From the NCBI GenBank assembly GCA_037893225.1, contig JAZGUH010000526.1:1-64000 (forward strand): a stretch of DNA of 64,000 nucleotides. The letters run 5' to 3'. The notes under the pieces were generated by a model. The model ran no database searches. It was not told where the DNA came from and was given only the letters and a program-made list of their open reading frames with translations. A program made the translations under genes and the position numbers. Numbering within the stretch: position 1 is the first letter of the stretch; each line of letters starts with the position of its first letter. Shown here piece by piece: positions 23,300-32,899 of the stretch. This DNA is from Hippasteria phrygiana (Eukaryota; Echinodermata; Asteroidea; Valvatida; Goniasteridae).

Positions 23300-24420
23300 A
23301 TAAATTATACAGTTAACCTTCATATTCTACATACTTTGTGAACATTGAGAGTGGGGGATTTGAAGGTGTGGGACAAAACCTGGAATATCTTGCACTTGGA
23401 ACCACTACCATGTACTTCAAACATACGCATAGCACCCGAGGCTTTGCCTCGGGTGCTATGCGTCCCCAAAGGGTGTTTAAAACTTCATATCCCACATCAC
23501 AGTAGTCAACAATTGTTTGGTTATATCGCCAAACCCAGTTTTTGTTTTAGTTCAACTTGCCTTGCTCGGTGGAAATTAACTCAAACAAATCACGCGATCA
23601 AAACAGCTGATCGTCTACTAGTCCACTGCTTCCATTATACATTTTAGTTTACTACCGTGAACAGTGTTGGTGAAAATTGCAGGGGTGGGTACCAATGATA
23701 TAGCTAACTGGCTGCACTGATGTGTGCTTGGAGTGTGCTAGTTGTTTTTATAGACCTGACACGATCACGTTCTAGGCCAATCAAAATACAGTATCGAAGC
23801 TGGAGATATAACAATTAATCTTCAGAGCCCACATATTTTGTGTATACATCCACACAACTCTCTCTGATCAGCCCAGGATATCCTGGGTGTGGGATCTGAA
23901 GGTGTGGTACACAACATGGGATATCCTGGGCTCAGTACCACATATTTCATACAGTTAACCTCCAGATCCCACATGAGTACAGGGCCCAATTTCATTGGCT
24001 CTGCTTACCGTCAGCAAAAAATCCCCGCTTACTGTAGCAGAAAATTCTGGTTACGGCAAGCGTATTTCACGCGTTAGCGGGGAATTTCGGCTCCTGAGCA
24101 TGCGTACATCCCGTAACTAAGTTTTCTGTGCTTACAGGGTTAGCGCAGAATTTTTCCACTAGCGCTGTTAGTGCAAAATGGTGATCCTAAGCGCGGAAGG
24201 CTGTGGTTGGCAGAGCCATGAAATTGGGCCCATATCTACACAGCACAGGATATCCCTGGATACTGCCAATCTGAAGGTGTGTGACCCATGGTTCAGTACT
24301 GCATACTTTATACAGTTTACCTCTAGAGCCTTTTCTAGCACGTATTTGACAAATACCTGGCATATCCCAAGTGCAGGATCTGAAGGTTTTTGGCAAAACC
24401 TGAAATATCACGGGTACACT
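23300..24420. repeat. Diverged tandem blocks (GATCTGAAGGTGTG motif)
   Basis: The phrase GGGATCTGAAGGTGTGG with ATATCCTGGG and TATACAGTTAACCTCYAGA recurs around 23350, 23890, 23950, 24265 and 24370. Noncoding intronic repeat. Confidence 0.6.
23426..23462. repeat. Perfect hairpin, 17-bp arms, TTT loop
   Basis: CGCATAGCACCCGAGGC, TTT, then the exact inverse. GC-rich arms in an AT-rich setting; could form a stable stem in DNA or RNA. Confidence 0.9.
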
Positions 24421-24434
24421 GAAGTTCCACTTAC

Positions 24435-24500
24435 CAGATGAAGAACAATGGAGGCATGAATAGGTCCGATGATTTCTGGGATTTTTGATACTACAGATAC
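24435..24500 (-). CDS. CRPPA: CRPPA exon 7 (C-terminal domain)
   Basis: A 66-nt exon with acceptor TTTTTTTTTGGGCAG| after a long pyrimidine tract, and donor CATCTG|GTAAGT. It reads VSVVSKIPEIIGPIHASIVL then HL in phase 0-0. IIGPIHASIVLHL parallels the human hydrophobic strand ILYPVVVVSVHFL. About 35-40 residues that precede this strand in human are absent, so either an exon lies unseen in 24.5-27.3 kb, part of which is occupied by a hAT-like insertion, or the region is shortened in this lineage. Confidence 0.72.
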
Positions 24501-24639
24501 CTGCCCAAAAAAAAATAAATAGATTTGTTTAAATCAGTGTTGCAGTCAGGTCCCGATCAGAGTCCAATGTCAAAACTGTGAACACTTGACTAGAGCCCTT
24601 AATCAAGCATACACTTGATTCTAGATTCCAAACTATGTT

Positions 24640-24909
24640 TTAACCAGTTCGCGTCGGATGACGAGTTAACGCGCGAAGGTTTTGCGGTATTCTGAACGGA
24701 TGACTGATAAACACACACTCGATCGAGGCATGCTTAGACCGGTAATATCTGTCAGCGACCCGCTGGCAGCAAGCGAGACCGGAAATATCAGGGTGTGCTG
24801 CCCGCAGATTCCTGATTCTGCCTGAACCGGTCTGGTATCTAGGCTCGGGAAAAATAATTCTGCAGCTGGGTCCGGGAATGTCAAAATAATCCCGACGTGA
24901 ACTGGTTAA
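24640..24909. mobile_element. TTAA-ended MITE, long copy of the 256-424 family
   Basis: TTAACCAGTTCGCGTCGGAT at the left and CCCGACGTGAACTGGTTAA at the right. Contains ATATCTGTCAGCGACC as in 256-424. Confidence 0.8.
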
Positions 24910-24986
24910 TATGGTAATGCTCTTGGAATCATGCCTGGACACGATGAGTCTAGACTCGGCTGGGTTTGTATGTGTCTCTAAGACAA

Positions 24987-25138
24987 TTAACCCTCCCTCT
25001 CTCAGGGCAAAAATGGAGCCAACTACACCCTATATATCCAAACCTATCAAGTGATAGGTTGAAACACACACAAGCTGTGAGAGTTCGTAGGTAGATTTTT
25101 TGATAGGCTGTGATAGTTTATAACTATAGGAGGGTTAA
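24987..25138. mobile_element. TTAA-ended MITE (CTCTCTCAG family)
   Basis: 152 bp, TTAACCCTCCCTCTCTCAG to AGGAGGGTTAA. Second copy at 16711-16971. The surrounding 25139-25619 shows no feature. Confidence 0.78.
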
Positions 25139-25619
25139 TGCATTCAAAAAGGTATGCATGAGTCCAAGATCTAGTTATTTGTCTGGTACCAGAGCTCAAG
25201 TCCCAAACCTTAGTCTGTTTTTCCAGTTCTGGACTTCAGTAGACTTCTACTTTTTGCTGATATTGTCTCGGACGCGGACCTAGACTCAACTACAACACAG
25301 GTTTAAATTTGGGCGATTCATAAAATAGCACACCATCAATAGTTCTGGATATTTTTTAGTGACACAGCAATATAACCATAGGCTATTGTATATGTAGGCT
25401 ACTCATATTGCTACACTTTTCCCAGCTTGATACAGATTCCTTGGATCATTTACTTTTCTTTACCAGTTGTCTTAAGTTTTTCAGGTTGTTTCCTTTCTCA
25501 TTGAATTCACCATCTTTATTTAATTTATTTAATTAATAACATACTTTAATGATTTATTTCTTAGTTTTTTCTTTTTCATGAGGCTAGTATGACTTTACAG
25601 CAATATTCAAATAAATTAA

Positions 25620-27165
25620 CAGTGTTGTAGTACTCGTACTCGAGTACTGTTTTTAGAGTACTCGTACTCGAATGTCAAAGTACTACAAGTACTTTGACGG
25701 TACTCGTACTCGGGCAGCAAAGTACTTGAACTCGACGTGTCGAAATTGTACTCGATCATCAAGGTACTCGTACTCGAATAGCAATACTCAATCAAAAAAA
25801 GTATGGCTTGACTTTATACCACAGCCTCACTGATTATTTTATCTATACTTTCAAATGGTTGATCGACTTCCTCTGCACACCGTCTGGACAAATTCGCTTG
25901 TACCACCCCCCCAAAGCCCCCCCCCCCCCCCCCCCCCCCCCCCCGCCCTGCAAACGGGGCGCTGGGCATCGCTTCAGAGAATCTTGTGAAGGAAGTACGG
26001 ATGGCATTATGGGTAACTTTATCATGACCTTCGCATGCAGCTAGCGCGCGCTACATGATAAACAGCTGTAGCAATCGAGTTTGTGTGCTGCATGCTACGT
26101 CACAGGTCATGCAAAATCTGTCCAATGAGAGCTCAAAGAGATCAGCCCTTGCCAGCGTCCTGTTTGCAAGGCGGGGGCCACGAGCGAACCGGACAAATAT
26201 CTAGCCGTGAACCCGTACTAATTGGGCCAATCATAATGTGAAACACCGAGGTGTTCTCAAAATGGTCGTTTGATGGTTTCGTGCAAAGTTTCGGCGCGAA
26301 CTCCGCAGGAGGTGGTCTTCAGATCTTTGACTGCCTCGTTTTCCATAGAATTATTATCTTGCAATTTCCGCAAATTGTACCTCACGGTACCCTCCAAAAT
26401 CCCGAACCTCCGGGCAATATCGCGGTTGGAATTCCCCCTCCCCATGCCGATGCTAGGCTTGAATCATCCCTTTTTGGTGATCGTTGATCTCACTTTTGAG
26501 TGGCATTGGCGCTTTCTGATACATGCATTCAAATTACCCACCCTTATAAGGCCAGGGGATTCTAGTTTCAATATTTATGAATGGTCATGGCGATTGACCT
26601 GTTAAAAATTCATAACACGGCCCGAAACACAGCACGCCTTTCCCCCTATTGGCTTAAATACCAACTTAATGTATTCAGGATCATGAATACATAATGAGGC
26701 AATTCAAGATGGCAGTTTAACGTTGACCGCCGCGCAGTCAGTGATGTCACGTCGGGAAGTGGTATTTTTTTCCATGAAGGAGAGAGTGTTTTTGTGTTGG
26801 AAACTTGCATATTACTGACTAAAATAATGACAAAGACACAGGTTTGGAAAATATATTTAACATCTGCGTTTTCAAAGATCGTAGATTCTTTGTAAATAGA
26901 ACTTTTTGAAATTTGAGTTCCGTTTAAACGTTTACGGATTTGCATTATTTTTCATTTAAACGTGTAAATGTCCCATCCTTACTTCAAGCACAATGTACCC
27001 GTACTCGTACTCGTACTCGTACTCGTACTCGGAAATACAAGTACTCGGACTCGGAGACCTGTACTTGTACTCGGTTGGCAAAGTACTCGGACTTGAATGG
27101 TACTCGGCAATCTAAGTACTCGGCAGTACTCGGTACTCGGAAAAAAGTACTCGACTACAACACTG
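25620..27165. mobile_element. hAT-like element with TACTCG subterminal repeats
   Basis: Ends CAGTGTTGTAG and CTACAACACTG. Both subterminal regions (25630-25790 and 26995-27155) are dense in GTACTCG units. Flanks AAATTAA and AAATGAA are a degenerate duplication. Inside are a poly-C run (about 25918-25944) and a remnant helix-turn-helix frame. Lies between CRPPA exons 6 and 7. Confidence 0.75.
26257..26475 (-). pseudogene. Transposase N-terminal helix-turn-helix remnant
   Basis: Minus-strand frame reads FKPSIGMGRGNSNRDIARRF then GILEGTVRYNLRKLQ, a clear helix-turn-helix like those opening Tc1/mariner-type and other transposases. An in-frame TGA lies just before it and the frame ends at about 26257, so only a fragment survives. 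Confidence 0.55.
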
Positions 27166-27308
27166 CAAATGAATGAATGAATGAATGAGAAAATGTCAAA
27201 AGCTGTGTAACATCTTGAATACAGATGATGGCCATGGCCGCGGTTTGAATCTGGTAAACATTCCAAACAAAAGTAAGTACCTGTAGAGAGAAATGTGCAG
27301 TAACGTAC

Positions 27309-27403
27309 CTGCAAGCTGTGTGATGCTAAACAGCTACGAAGAGCTACCATGACCTTGCTTGTCTGTGAGTCACTGCTGAGGAGATAAACCTCTGAACTAC
27401 GCA
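27309..27403 (-). CDS. CRPPA: CRPPA exon 6
   Basis: Acceptor CATGTCTTACAG|, donor TTGCAG|GTACGT. It completes the split Val codon of exon 5 and reads VRSSEVYLLSSDSQTSKVMV to ALRSCLASHSLQ, ending in phase 0. It corresponds to the human strand-helix unit beginning EICVVMDTEED after the cytidylyltransferase domain, which opens the C-terminal domain. Sequence identity here is low; placement rests on phase, splice quality and pattern. Confidence 0.82.
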
Positions 27404-27496
27404 CTGTAAGACATGCAGGGAGAAAGAGAGGAATTTGCAAACGACCCCAAATGAGTCAAAGTTGCCAGAGCTAGCTTTGAGTTTAATACAAGTCCT

Positions 27497-27708
27497 TTAA
27501 CCCTAACCGTCCCAAATCCACGAAAATCCAACACCACACTGCATTGTATTTTGATGGGTTCAGGAGTGTACAGCCTTGGTACTATTACTTTACATGGAGC
27601 TATGATGCCCTAATTTGTCTAAGTACATAGGTATACTGCACACACAGTGTTGGATTTTGACAGGTTGAGGACACTTCCCAGTAAAAGTGCCACAGAGGTT
27701 ATGGTTAA
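27497..27708. mobile_element. TTAACCCTAAC MITE, uninterrupted copy
   Basis: Starts TTAACCCTAACCGTCCC and ends TTATGGTTAA. Internal ACAGCCTTGGTACTATTACT and ATGATGCCCTAATTTGTC match both sides of the retroelement at 32.9-35.8 kb, making this a paralogous empty site. 27709-28517 shows no other feature. Confidence 0.75.
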
Positions 27709-28517
27709 AGGTATGATATAGCTTTGGTAACACTAAAATGATTAGTTTCAATCTGAAAGCTTACTGTTTACCAGTACCATTCCTCCTGAGAAATATTTCC
27801 GTCTGAAATGCCGTCATCTTCAAGAAAATTGTATCTGAAGACCTCACAAAAATGCGGGGGCTTATTTCAATCTCAACAATCAAAATGAGCCTATAAGAAC
27901 GTGCACACATTTCCTGTAAAAACTGACTGGTTTTGAACCATTTTCTCATGACTGGGTTGATGGATTGAGCTTAAACTTCCACAGGTTTAATTCATGTATA
28001 TGTTGAATCACACAAAGTATGAACACTGCCTGTAACTTTGTTGTCAGTTCTGCCATAATGCAACATCACACCTTTAAACAATTCTTACACAGTGGACATC
28101 AATTGGAACTGTCAATGTTCCAGCCATATAAAGCCCATATACACCTGGATGTCAAACAGTGATAAATCCAAATGAAGACAAGAGTACATGTACGTGCACT
28201 GTATATATCTCCGAGGACAAGAGAAGAAAGGAAACACAAAGAAACCTTTCAGTCCTCGAACGTAGAGTCTTTTGTTGAAATCGGTCCTCGAACGTAAGGA
28301 TACGTGCTTAGTCAATGGGGGTTGGTTACATTAAAGGAACAATAGGAAACACAAAGCATTGTCCTCGGACGTATTGGGGAAGTACGACTGGTTGCTCTTT
28401 CTAATGTGTTAAAAAGCTTACAATTTAAAAGATGTCCTTGCAGACCTATTTTGTCAGATCATGCCAAGTTGTTAAATTTGTTTTCCTTTATGAATAAAAT
28501 AATGATCTCTTACGTAC

Positions 28518-28563
28518 CTTTTGCTAATGATTCTGCTGCCACAAAGTCCTTTTTGTAGGTAAC
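28518..28563 (-). CDS. CRPPA: CRPPA exon 5 (46-nt microexon)
   Basis: Acceptor TTGCATTGAG| then 15 codons reading VTYKKDFVAAESLAK, then one base and donor G|GTACGT. It continues the conserved WKVTYKRDLYAAES segment of CRPPA directly from exon 4. The short length and phase 0 to 1 fit exactly between exons 4 and 6. The intron to exon 4 carries the G-rich tract at 28612-29060. Confidence 0.9.
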
Positions 28564-28611
28564 CTCAATGCAAAAATGTCAAATGAAAGAAAATGCATTT
28601 GAAATCTTTGC

Positions 28612-29060
28612 TTGAGACTTAACGCTGGGAAGGGGGATGGGAAGGGGGTTAAAGAGGGGAGATCGGGGAGGTGGGAGATTGGGGAGCGAGGGTTGGGAAA
28701 GGGGTTAGGAAAGGGGGTTGGTGAAGGAATAAGGGGATCGGGGTTGGTGAGGGGGATAGGGGAAGGGGATGGGGTTGGGAGGAGGGTTGGGGGAGGGTTG
28801 AGGGAGGAGGGTTGAGGGAGGAGGGTTGAGGGAGGAGGGTTGGAGAAGGGGGTTAGGGAAGGGGTTTGAGCAAGTGGTAGAGAAGGGAAGAGTAAGGGTG
28901 GAGAATAGGTGGGAAAAGGGGTAGGAGTGGGGGAGTGGGGAATGGGAGAATGAGTAGGAAAGGGTGGGAAGAGGTCTGGAGAAGGGTTGAGGAAAGAGGC
29001 AGAGAAGGAACAGAGGGGATTGGGGAAGGGTTTTGGAGTTAGACAGGGAAGAGGAACCAT
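28612..29060. repeat. G-rich low-complexity tract
   Basis: Irregular GGGTTGAGGGAGGAG and GGGGTTGGGAAGGGG units; many GGG runs close together. Proline/serine-rich frames on the opposite strand are artefacts. Intron between CRPPA exons 4 and 5. Confidence 0.9.
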
Positions 29061-29227
29061 GAATTTGCACAGAAGTGTCACAATTGTGTTTTCAAAATTG
29101 TTTTAATTGATATCTGAGGAGGGCACATTTGCAGACACAGAAACGAAAGGTGAAAGAAAAGAGGAAGTACAAATAACCAACAGACGAAACAAAAAACATC
29201 TATGGGCTGGTTTAATGCTCAATGTAC

Positions 29228-29332
29228 CTTCCAAACAGAGTCGGGTGCTTCAACCAGCTTAGCTCTGCAACCAGCATACTTTAAGGCCAGGTCCAATACC
29301 TCTGTTCCATGGTCAAGGTCATGCTCTGATAT
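29228..29332 (-). CDS. CRPPA: CRPPA exon 4
   Basis: A 105-nt, 35-codon phase 0-0 exon with acceptor TTCCCTTAG| and donor TGGAAG|GTACAT. It reads ISEHDLDHGTEVLDLALKY, then AKLVEAPDSVWK. This aligns with the human segment containing LALKY and KLVEGSPDLWK. The final Lys is the expected late substrate-binding lysine of IspD-type enzymes. It was not visible as a Met-started open frame and was found from the splice sites and motif. Confidence 0.92.
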
Positions 29333-29497
29333 CTAAGGGAAAACAGGTTTTTAAAGGGGAAATTGGGACATCTTGGATATAATAATAATAATTCAGTTAA
29401 GGCCTTTTCACATAGTACGAATACAGTACTGACAGAAATATTACCCTTTGTTAACGATCACTAGGTATTTCTAATAAAATCTGACAGGTCTTCAGAC

Positions 29498-29646
29498 ATC
29501 ATTAAAGGTAGTAGACAACATTTGCAAACATCGAAAAACAAAAACTACTGAATTATTATGAAATACCATACTAGACTAAGTAAATAGCAGTCTCAAGCAT
29601 TCTGTGAAATTATGGCAAATAGGGTGCTGTCGTTTTCAACCAGAAT
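29498..29646 (-). repeat. Dispersed repeat family copy, inverted
   Basis: Minus strand matches 14295-14482: TTGAAAACGACAGCAC, TGCTTGAGACTGCTATTTA and AATAATTCAGTAGTTTTTG. Confidence 0.65.
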
Positions 29647-29762
29647 TGTGAAGTGACTTGTGGTGTGACTTGTGGGCATGATGACTTGATAAACAACTAT
29701 GAAATTTTCCCATCAAAATTGTAAGTACTTTACTGTTCCAGTAAATATTCCAGGTTATTATT

Positions 29763-29791
29763 GGCTGTTTCGAAAGTTTTTCGAAACAGCC
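29763..29791. repeat. Terminal hairpin, 13-bp arms
   Basis: GGCTGTTTCGAAA, GTT, then the exact inverse. The same hairpin reversed is at 41184-41212. Confidence 0.92.
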
Positions 29792-29999
29792 CTTGTTTTC
29801 GTTAAGATTTTTTTTTTTTTCTTTTTTTTTTTTTTTTTCTTTTTTTTTTTTTTCTTTTTCAGACTTTTTGCCCATAGCATTTGTACACGTTTTCTTTCTG
29901 CCAGGCACTTTGGCTACTTTTATGCAGCCGATTGCCTTTAAACTTAACAGACACTCAGACCAACTGCTCAGAATGCATGCCGAACTTTTACGTCATGAT

Positions 30000-31010
30000 G
30001 ACGTCATCACGTGATTTTTTATGAATTTTTGAATTTTGAAAATCGTAACATTCATTAAATTATATCTAGCGAACAAAACAAGATATTTTCAAAATTCTTT
30101 TTTTTATAGCTTTGGTATGTCTCAAAGATATGCCCTAAAAAGCGAAAATTGTGGGACGTCATGATGACGTCATCAAAAATGCTTTTTTTTTTTAACGCAT
30201 GTAAGGGTCAATCTGATTACAAAAATGTATATATTGAATTTTGCTGTACCCAATTCCAAAATTTCATGATCGTGGCTCACTCAAGTAAGAAATGACAGCC
30301 ATTTCAAAATTTAGACCAAATTCAATATAACACAAAGGAATTCTGGGACGGGCTGATAACCATGGCTATTATGAGCTTGCTGTTTATAAAAGGGTTGATT
30401 TCTAGTCTTTTTTCAAGTCGCTGAATTTTTGAAGTTTTAAAATCGTAACATTCTTTTCAATATATCTAGCGAACAAAACAAGATATTTTCAAAATTCTTT
30501 TTGTTACAGCTTTGGTATGTCTCAAAGATATGCCCTAAATGGCGAAAATTGTGTGACGTCATGATGACGTCATCAACAAATCTTTTTTTTTTAAACGCAT
30601 GTAAGGGTCAATCCGATTACAAAAATGTATTCGTTGAATTTTCCTGTACCTAATTCCAAAATTTCATGATCGTGGCTCACTCAAGTATGAAATAGGAGCC
30701 ATTTCAAAATTTAGACCAAATTCAATATAACACAAAGGAATTCTGGGAAGGGCTGATAACCATGGGTATTATGTGCTTGCTGTTTATAAAAGGGATTGAT
30801 TTCTAGTCTTTTTTCAAGTCGCTAAATTTTTGAAGTTTTAGAATCGTAACATTCTTTTCAATATATCTAGCGAACAAAACAAGATATTTTCGAAATTCTT
30901 TTTGTTATAGCTTTGGTATGTCTCAAAGATATGCCATAAAAAGCGCAAATTGTGTGACGTCATGATGACGTCATAAAAAAAATCTTTTTTCAAGTCGCTA
31001 GAATATTGCA
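30000..31010. repeat. Tandem units of about 390 bp with CRE octamers (left arm)
   Basis: Units contain GCGAACAAAACAAGATATTT, AGCTTTGGTATGTCTCAAAG, GACGTCATGATGACGTCATC and TTCATGATCGTGGCTCACTC. About two and a half copies. Confidence 0.88.
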
Positions 31011-31089
31011 CATAGCATTTGTAAACGTTTTCTTTCTTACCGGCCACTTTGGCTACTTTTAAACTTGGCAGACACTTACACCAACTGCT

Positions 31090-32340
31090 AACAATGTGTG
31101 CCGAACTTTTACGTCATGATGACGTCATCACATGTCACGTGACGTCATCTTAAAGGGGCATTTTTTCGAAGCCATATATCTACAAAAGTACAAGTCCGAT
31201 TAAGTTGAAACGTAATATCTAGGTATGCCACCGGGTGTTATAGATGAACATTGACATGATGTTATGATGACGTCATCACATGTCACGTGACGTCATCTTA
31301 AAGGGGCATTTTTCGAAGCCATATATCTACAAAAGTACAAGTCCGATTAAGTTGGAACGTAATATCTAGGTATGCCACCGGGTGTTATAGATAAACATGG
31401 ACATAACGTTATGATCAAGTCATAACATGTCACGTGGTGTCATCTTAAAGGGGCACTTGCTAGATTATTGCCCATAGCATTTTTAAACGTTTACTTTCTT
31501 ACCGGCCACTTTGGCTACTTTTAAACTTGGTAGACACTTACCCCAACTGCTCACAATGTGTGCCAAACTTTTACGTCATGATGATGTCATCACATGTCAC
31601 GTGACGTCATATTAAATGGGCATTTTTTAAAAGCTATATATCTACAAAAGTACAAGTCCGATTAAGTTGAAAAGTAATATCCAGGTAGCCTAGTAGGTTT
31701 ATAGATGAAAATTGACATTACGTTATGATGACATCATCACATGTTACGTGACGTCATCTTAAAGGGGCAGTTTTTGAATCCATATATATTAAGAAGTACA
31801 TGTCTGATTAAGTTGAAAAGTAATATCTAGGTAGCCCAATAGGTTTATAGATGAAAATTTACATGACATTATTATGATGTCATCACATGTTACATGACGT
31901 CATCTTAAAGGTGCAGTTTTTGAAGCCATATATAAACAAAAGTACAAGTCCGATTAAGTTCAAAAGTAATATCTAGGTAGCCCAGTAGGTATTTTAAATT
32001 AAAAAAATTATGATGTCATGATTACGTCATCGCTTGTTTCGTGTCATTATCTTAAAGAGGCATTTTTCGAAGCCATATATCTACAAAAGTACAGCTCCGA
32101 TTTATTTGAAATGTAATATATAGTCGGGTAGGCAAGCAGGTTTATAGATGAAAATTGACATGATGTTATGATGACGTCATCACATGTCACGTGACGTTAT
32201 CTTAAAGGGGCAGTTTTTGAAGCCATACATTGTATATCTACAAAAGTACAAGTTTGATTATTTTAAATGTAATATCTAGGTAGGTCAGCAAGTTTACAGA
32301 TGAAAATTTACATTACGTTATTTTGACGTCATCACAAGTG
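31090..32340. repeat. Second module, about 6 units of 180-200 bp (left arm)
   Basis: Repeats of CATCACATGTCACGTGACGT, CTTAAAGGGGCA, CATATATCTACAAAAGTACA and AAGTAATATCTAGGTA, drifting across copies. Confidence 0.85.
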
Positions 32341-32475
32341 ACTATTACAAACAACTTTAATCATTTTCAAAGTCTAACAAAGAAAACTGGCAGGAGCGCG
32401 ATTGTTTGACAAACTTTAATTATTGTATTCACATTTCACATCCAAACTAAAAAAAATAAAAAGCGAAACAGCCCT

Positions 32476-32493
32476 GTGTTTGTCCACAAACAC
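32476..32493. repeat. Small hairpin GTGTTTGT/ACAAACAC
   Basis: 18-bp perfect hairpin next to ACAGCCC; the same signature is at 36075-36092 and 39299-39316, marking internal element ends. Confidence 0.85.
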
Positions 32494-32595
32494 CGTCCGT
32501 CTAGTTCTAAGTACATGTATTATCACATATTCTACAATTACAAATTCCCTGGTCAGATTCATGTCATGCAAACTCATGATAAATTTGTTGCTTAC

Positions 32596-32745
32596 ATTTT
32601 GGTAGGCGGCTTCCAGAGTTGGCCAGGTGAAGGCTTGGGGGGTGTGGCTCTCCTTCAACTTTGACCTGTCCAGTGATTGGACGAGAACACCTTGAGGGTC
32701 ACTCTCGATTATGGTAGACACCAGAGGGAGCACAGATCCTGCAGC
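32596..32745 (-). CDS. CRPPA: CRPPA exon 3
   Basis: A 150-nt, 50-codon phase 0-0 exon. The acceptor is ATTTTGCAG| and the donor is CAAAAT|GTAAGC. It reads AAGSVLPLVSTI near the start and contains LDRSKLKESHTPQAF, matching the family region with a substrate-binding Arg and the TPQAF motif, then ends LEAAYQN. The exon is stranded in a small island of ordinary sequence between a hairpin-ended repeat arm (ending about 32.5 kb) and a MITE holding a non-LTR retroelement (from 32801). Introns on both sides are therefore mostly repeats. Confidence 0.93.
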
Positions 32746-32899
32746 CTGCAAAATTATAAAGATGAGGTTGAAAATTAAAGAATACTGAGGTATGATAACC
32801 TTAACCCTAACCATCCCTAACCTGCCAAAATCAAACACCCCATTTGTGTTGAATTTTGTGTGATTGGGTACTGTAGAGCCTTGTCACCATCACTTTGCA

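Noticed and set aside
28524..29081. Proline/serine-rich minus-strand protein
   Set aside because: Complement of the G-rich low-complexity tract, with biased codons and no start context.
29636..29941. Poly-Lys and poly-Phe frames
   Set aside because: Homopolymer T/A run of the hairpin-ended repeat.
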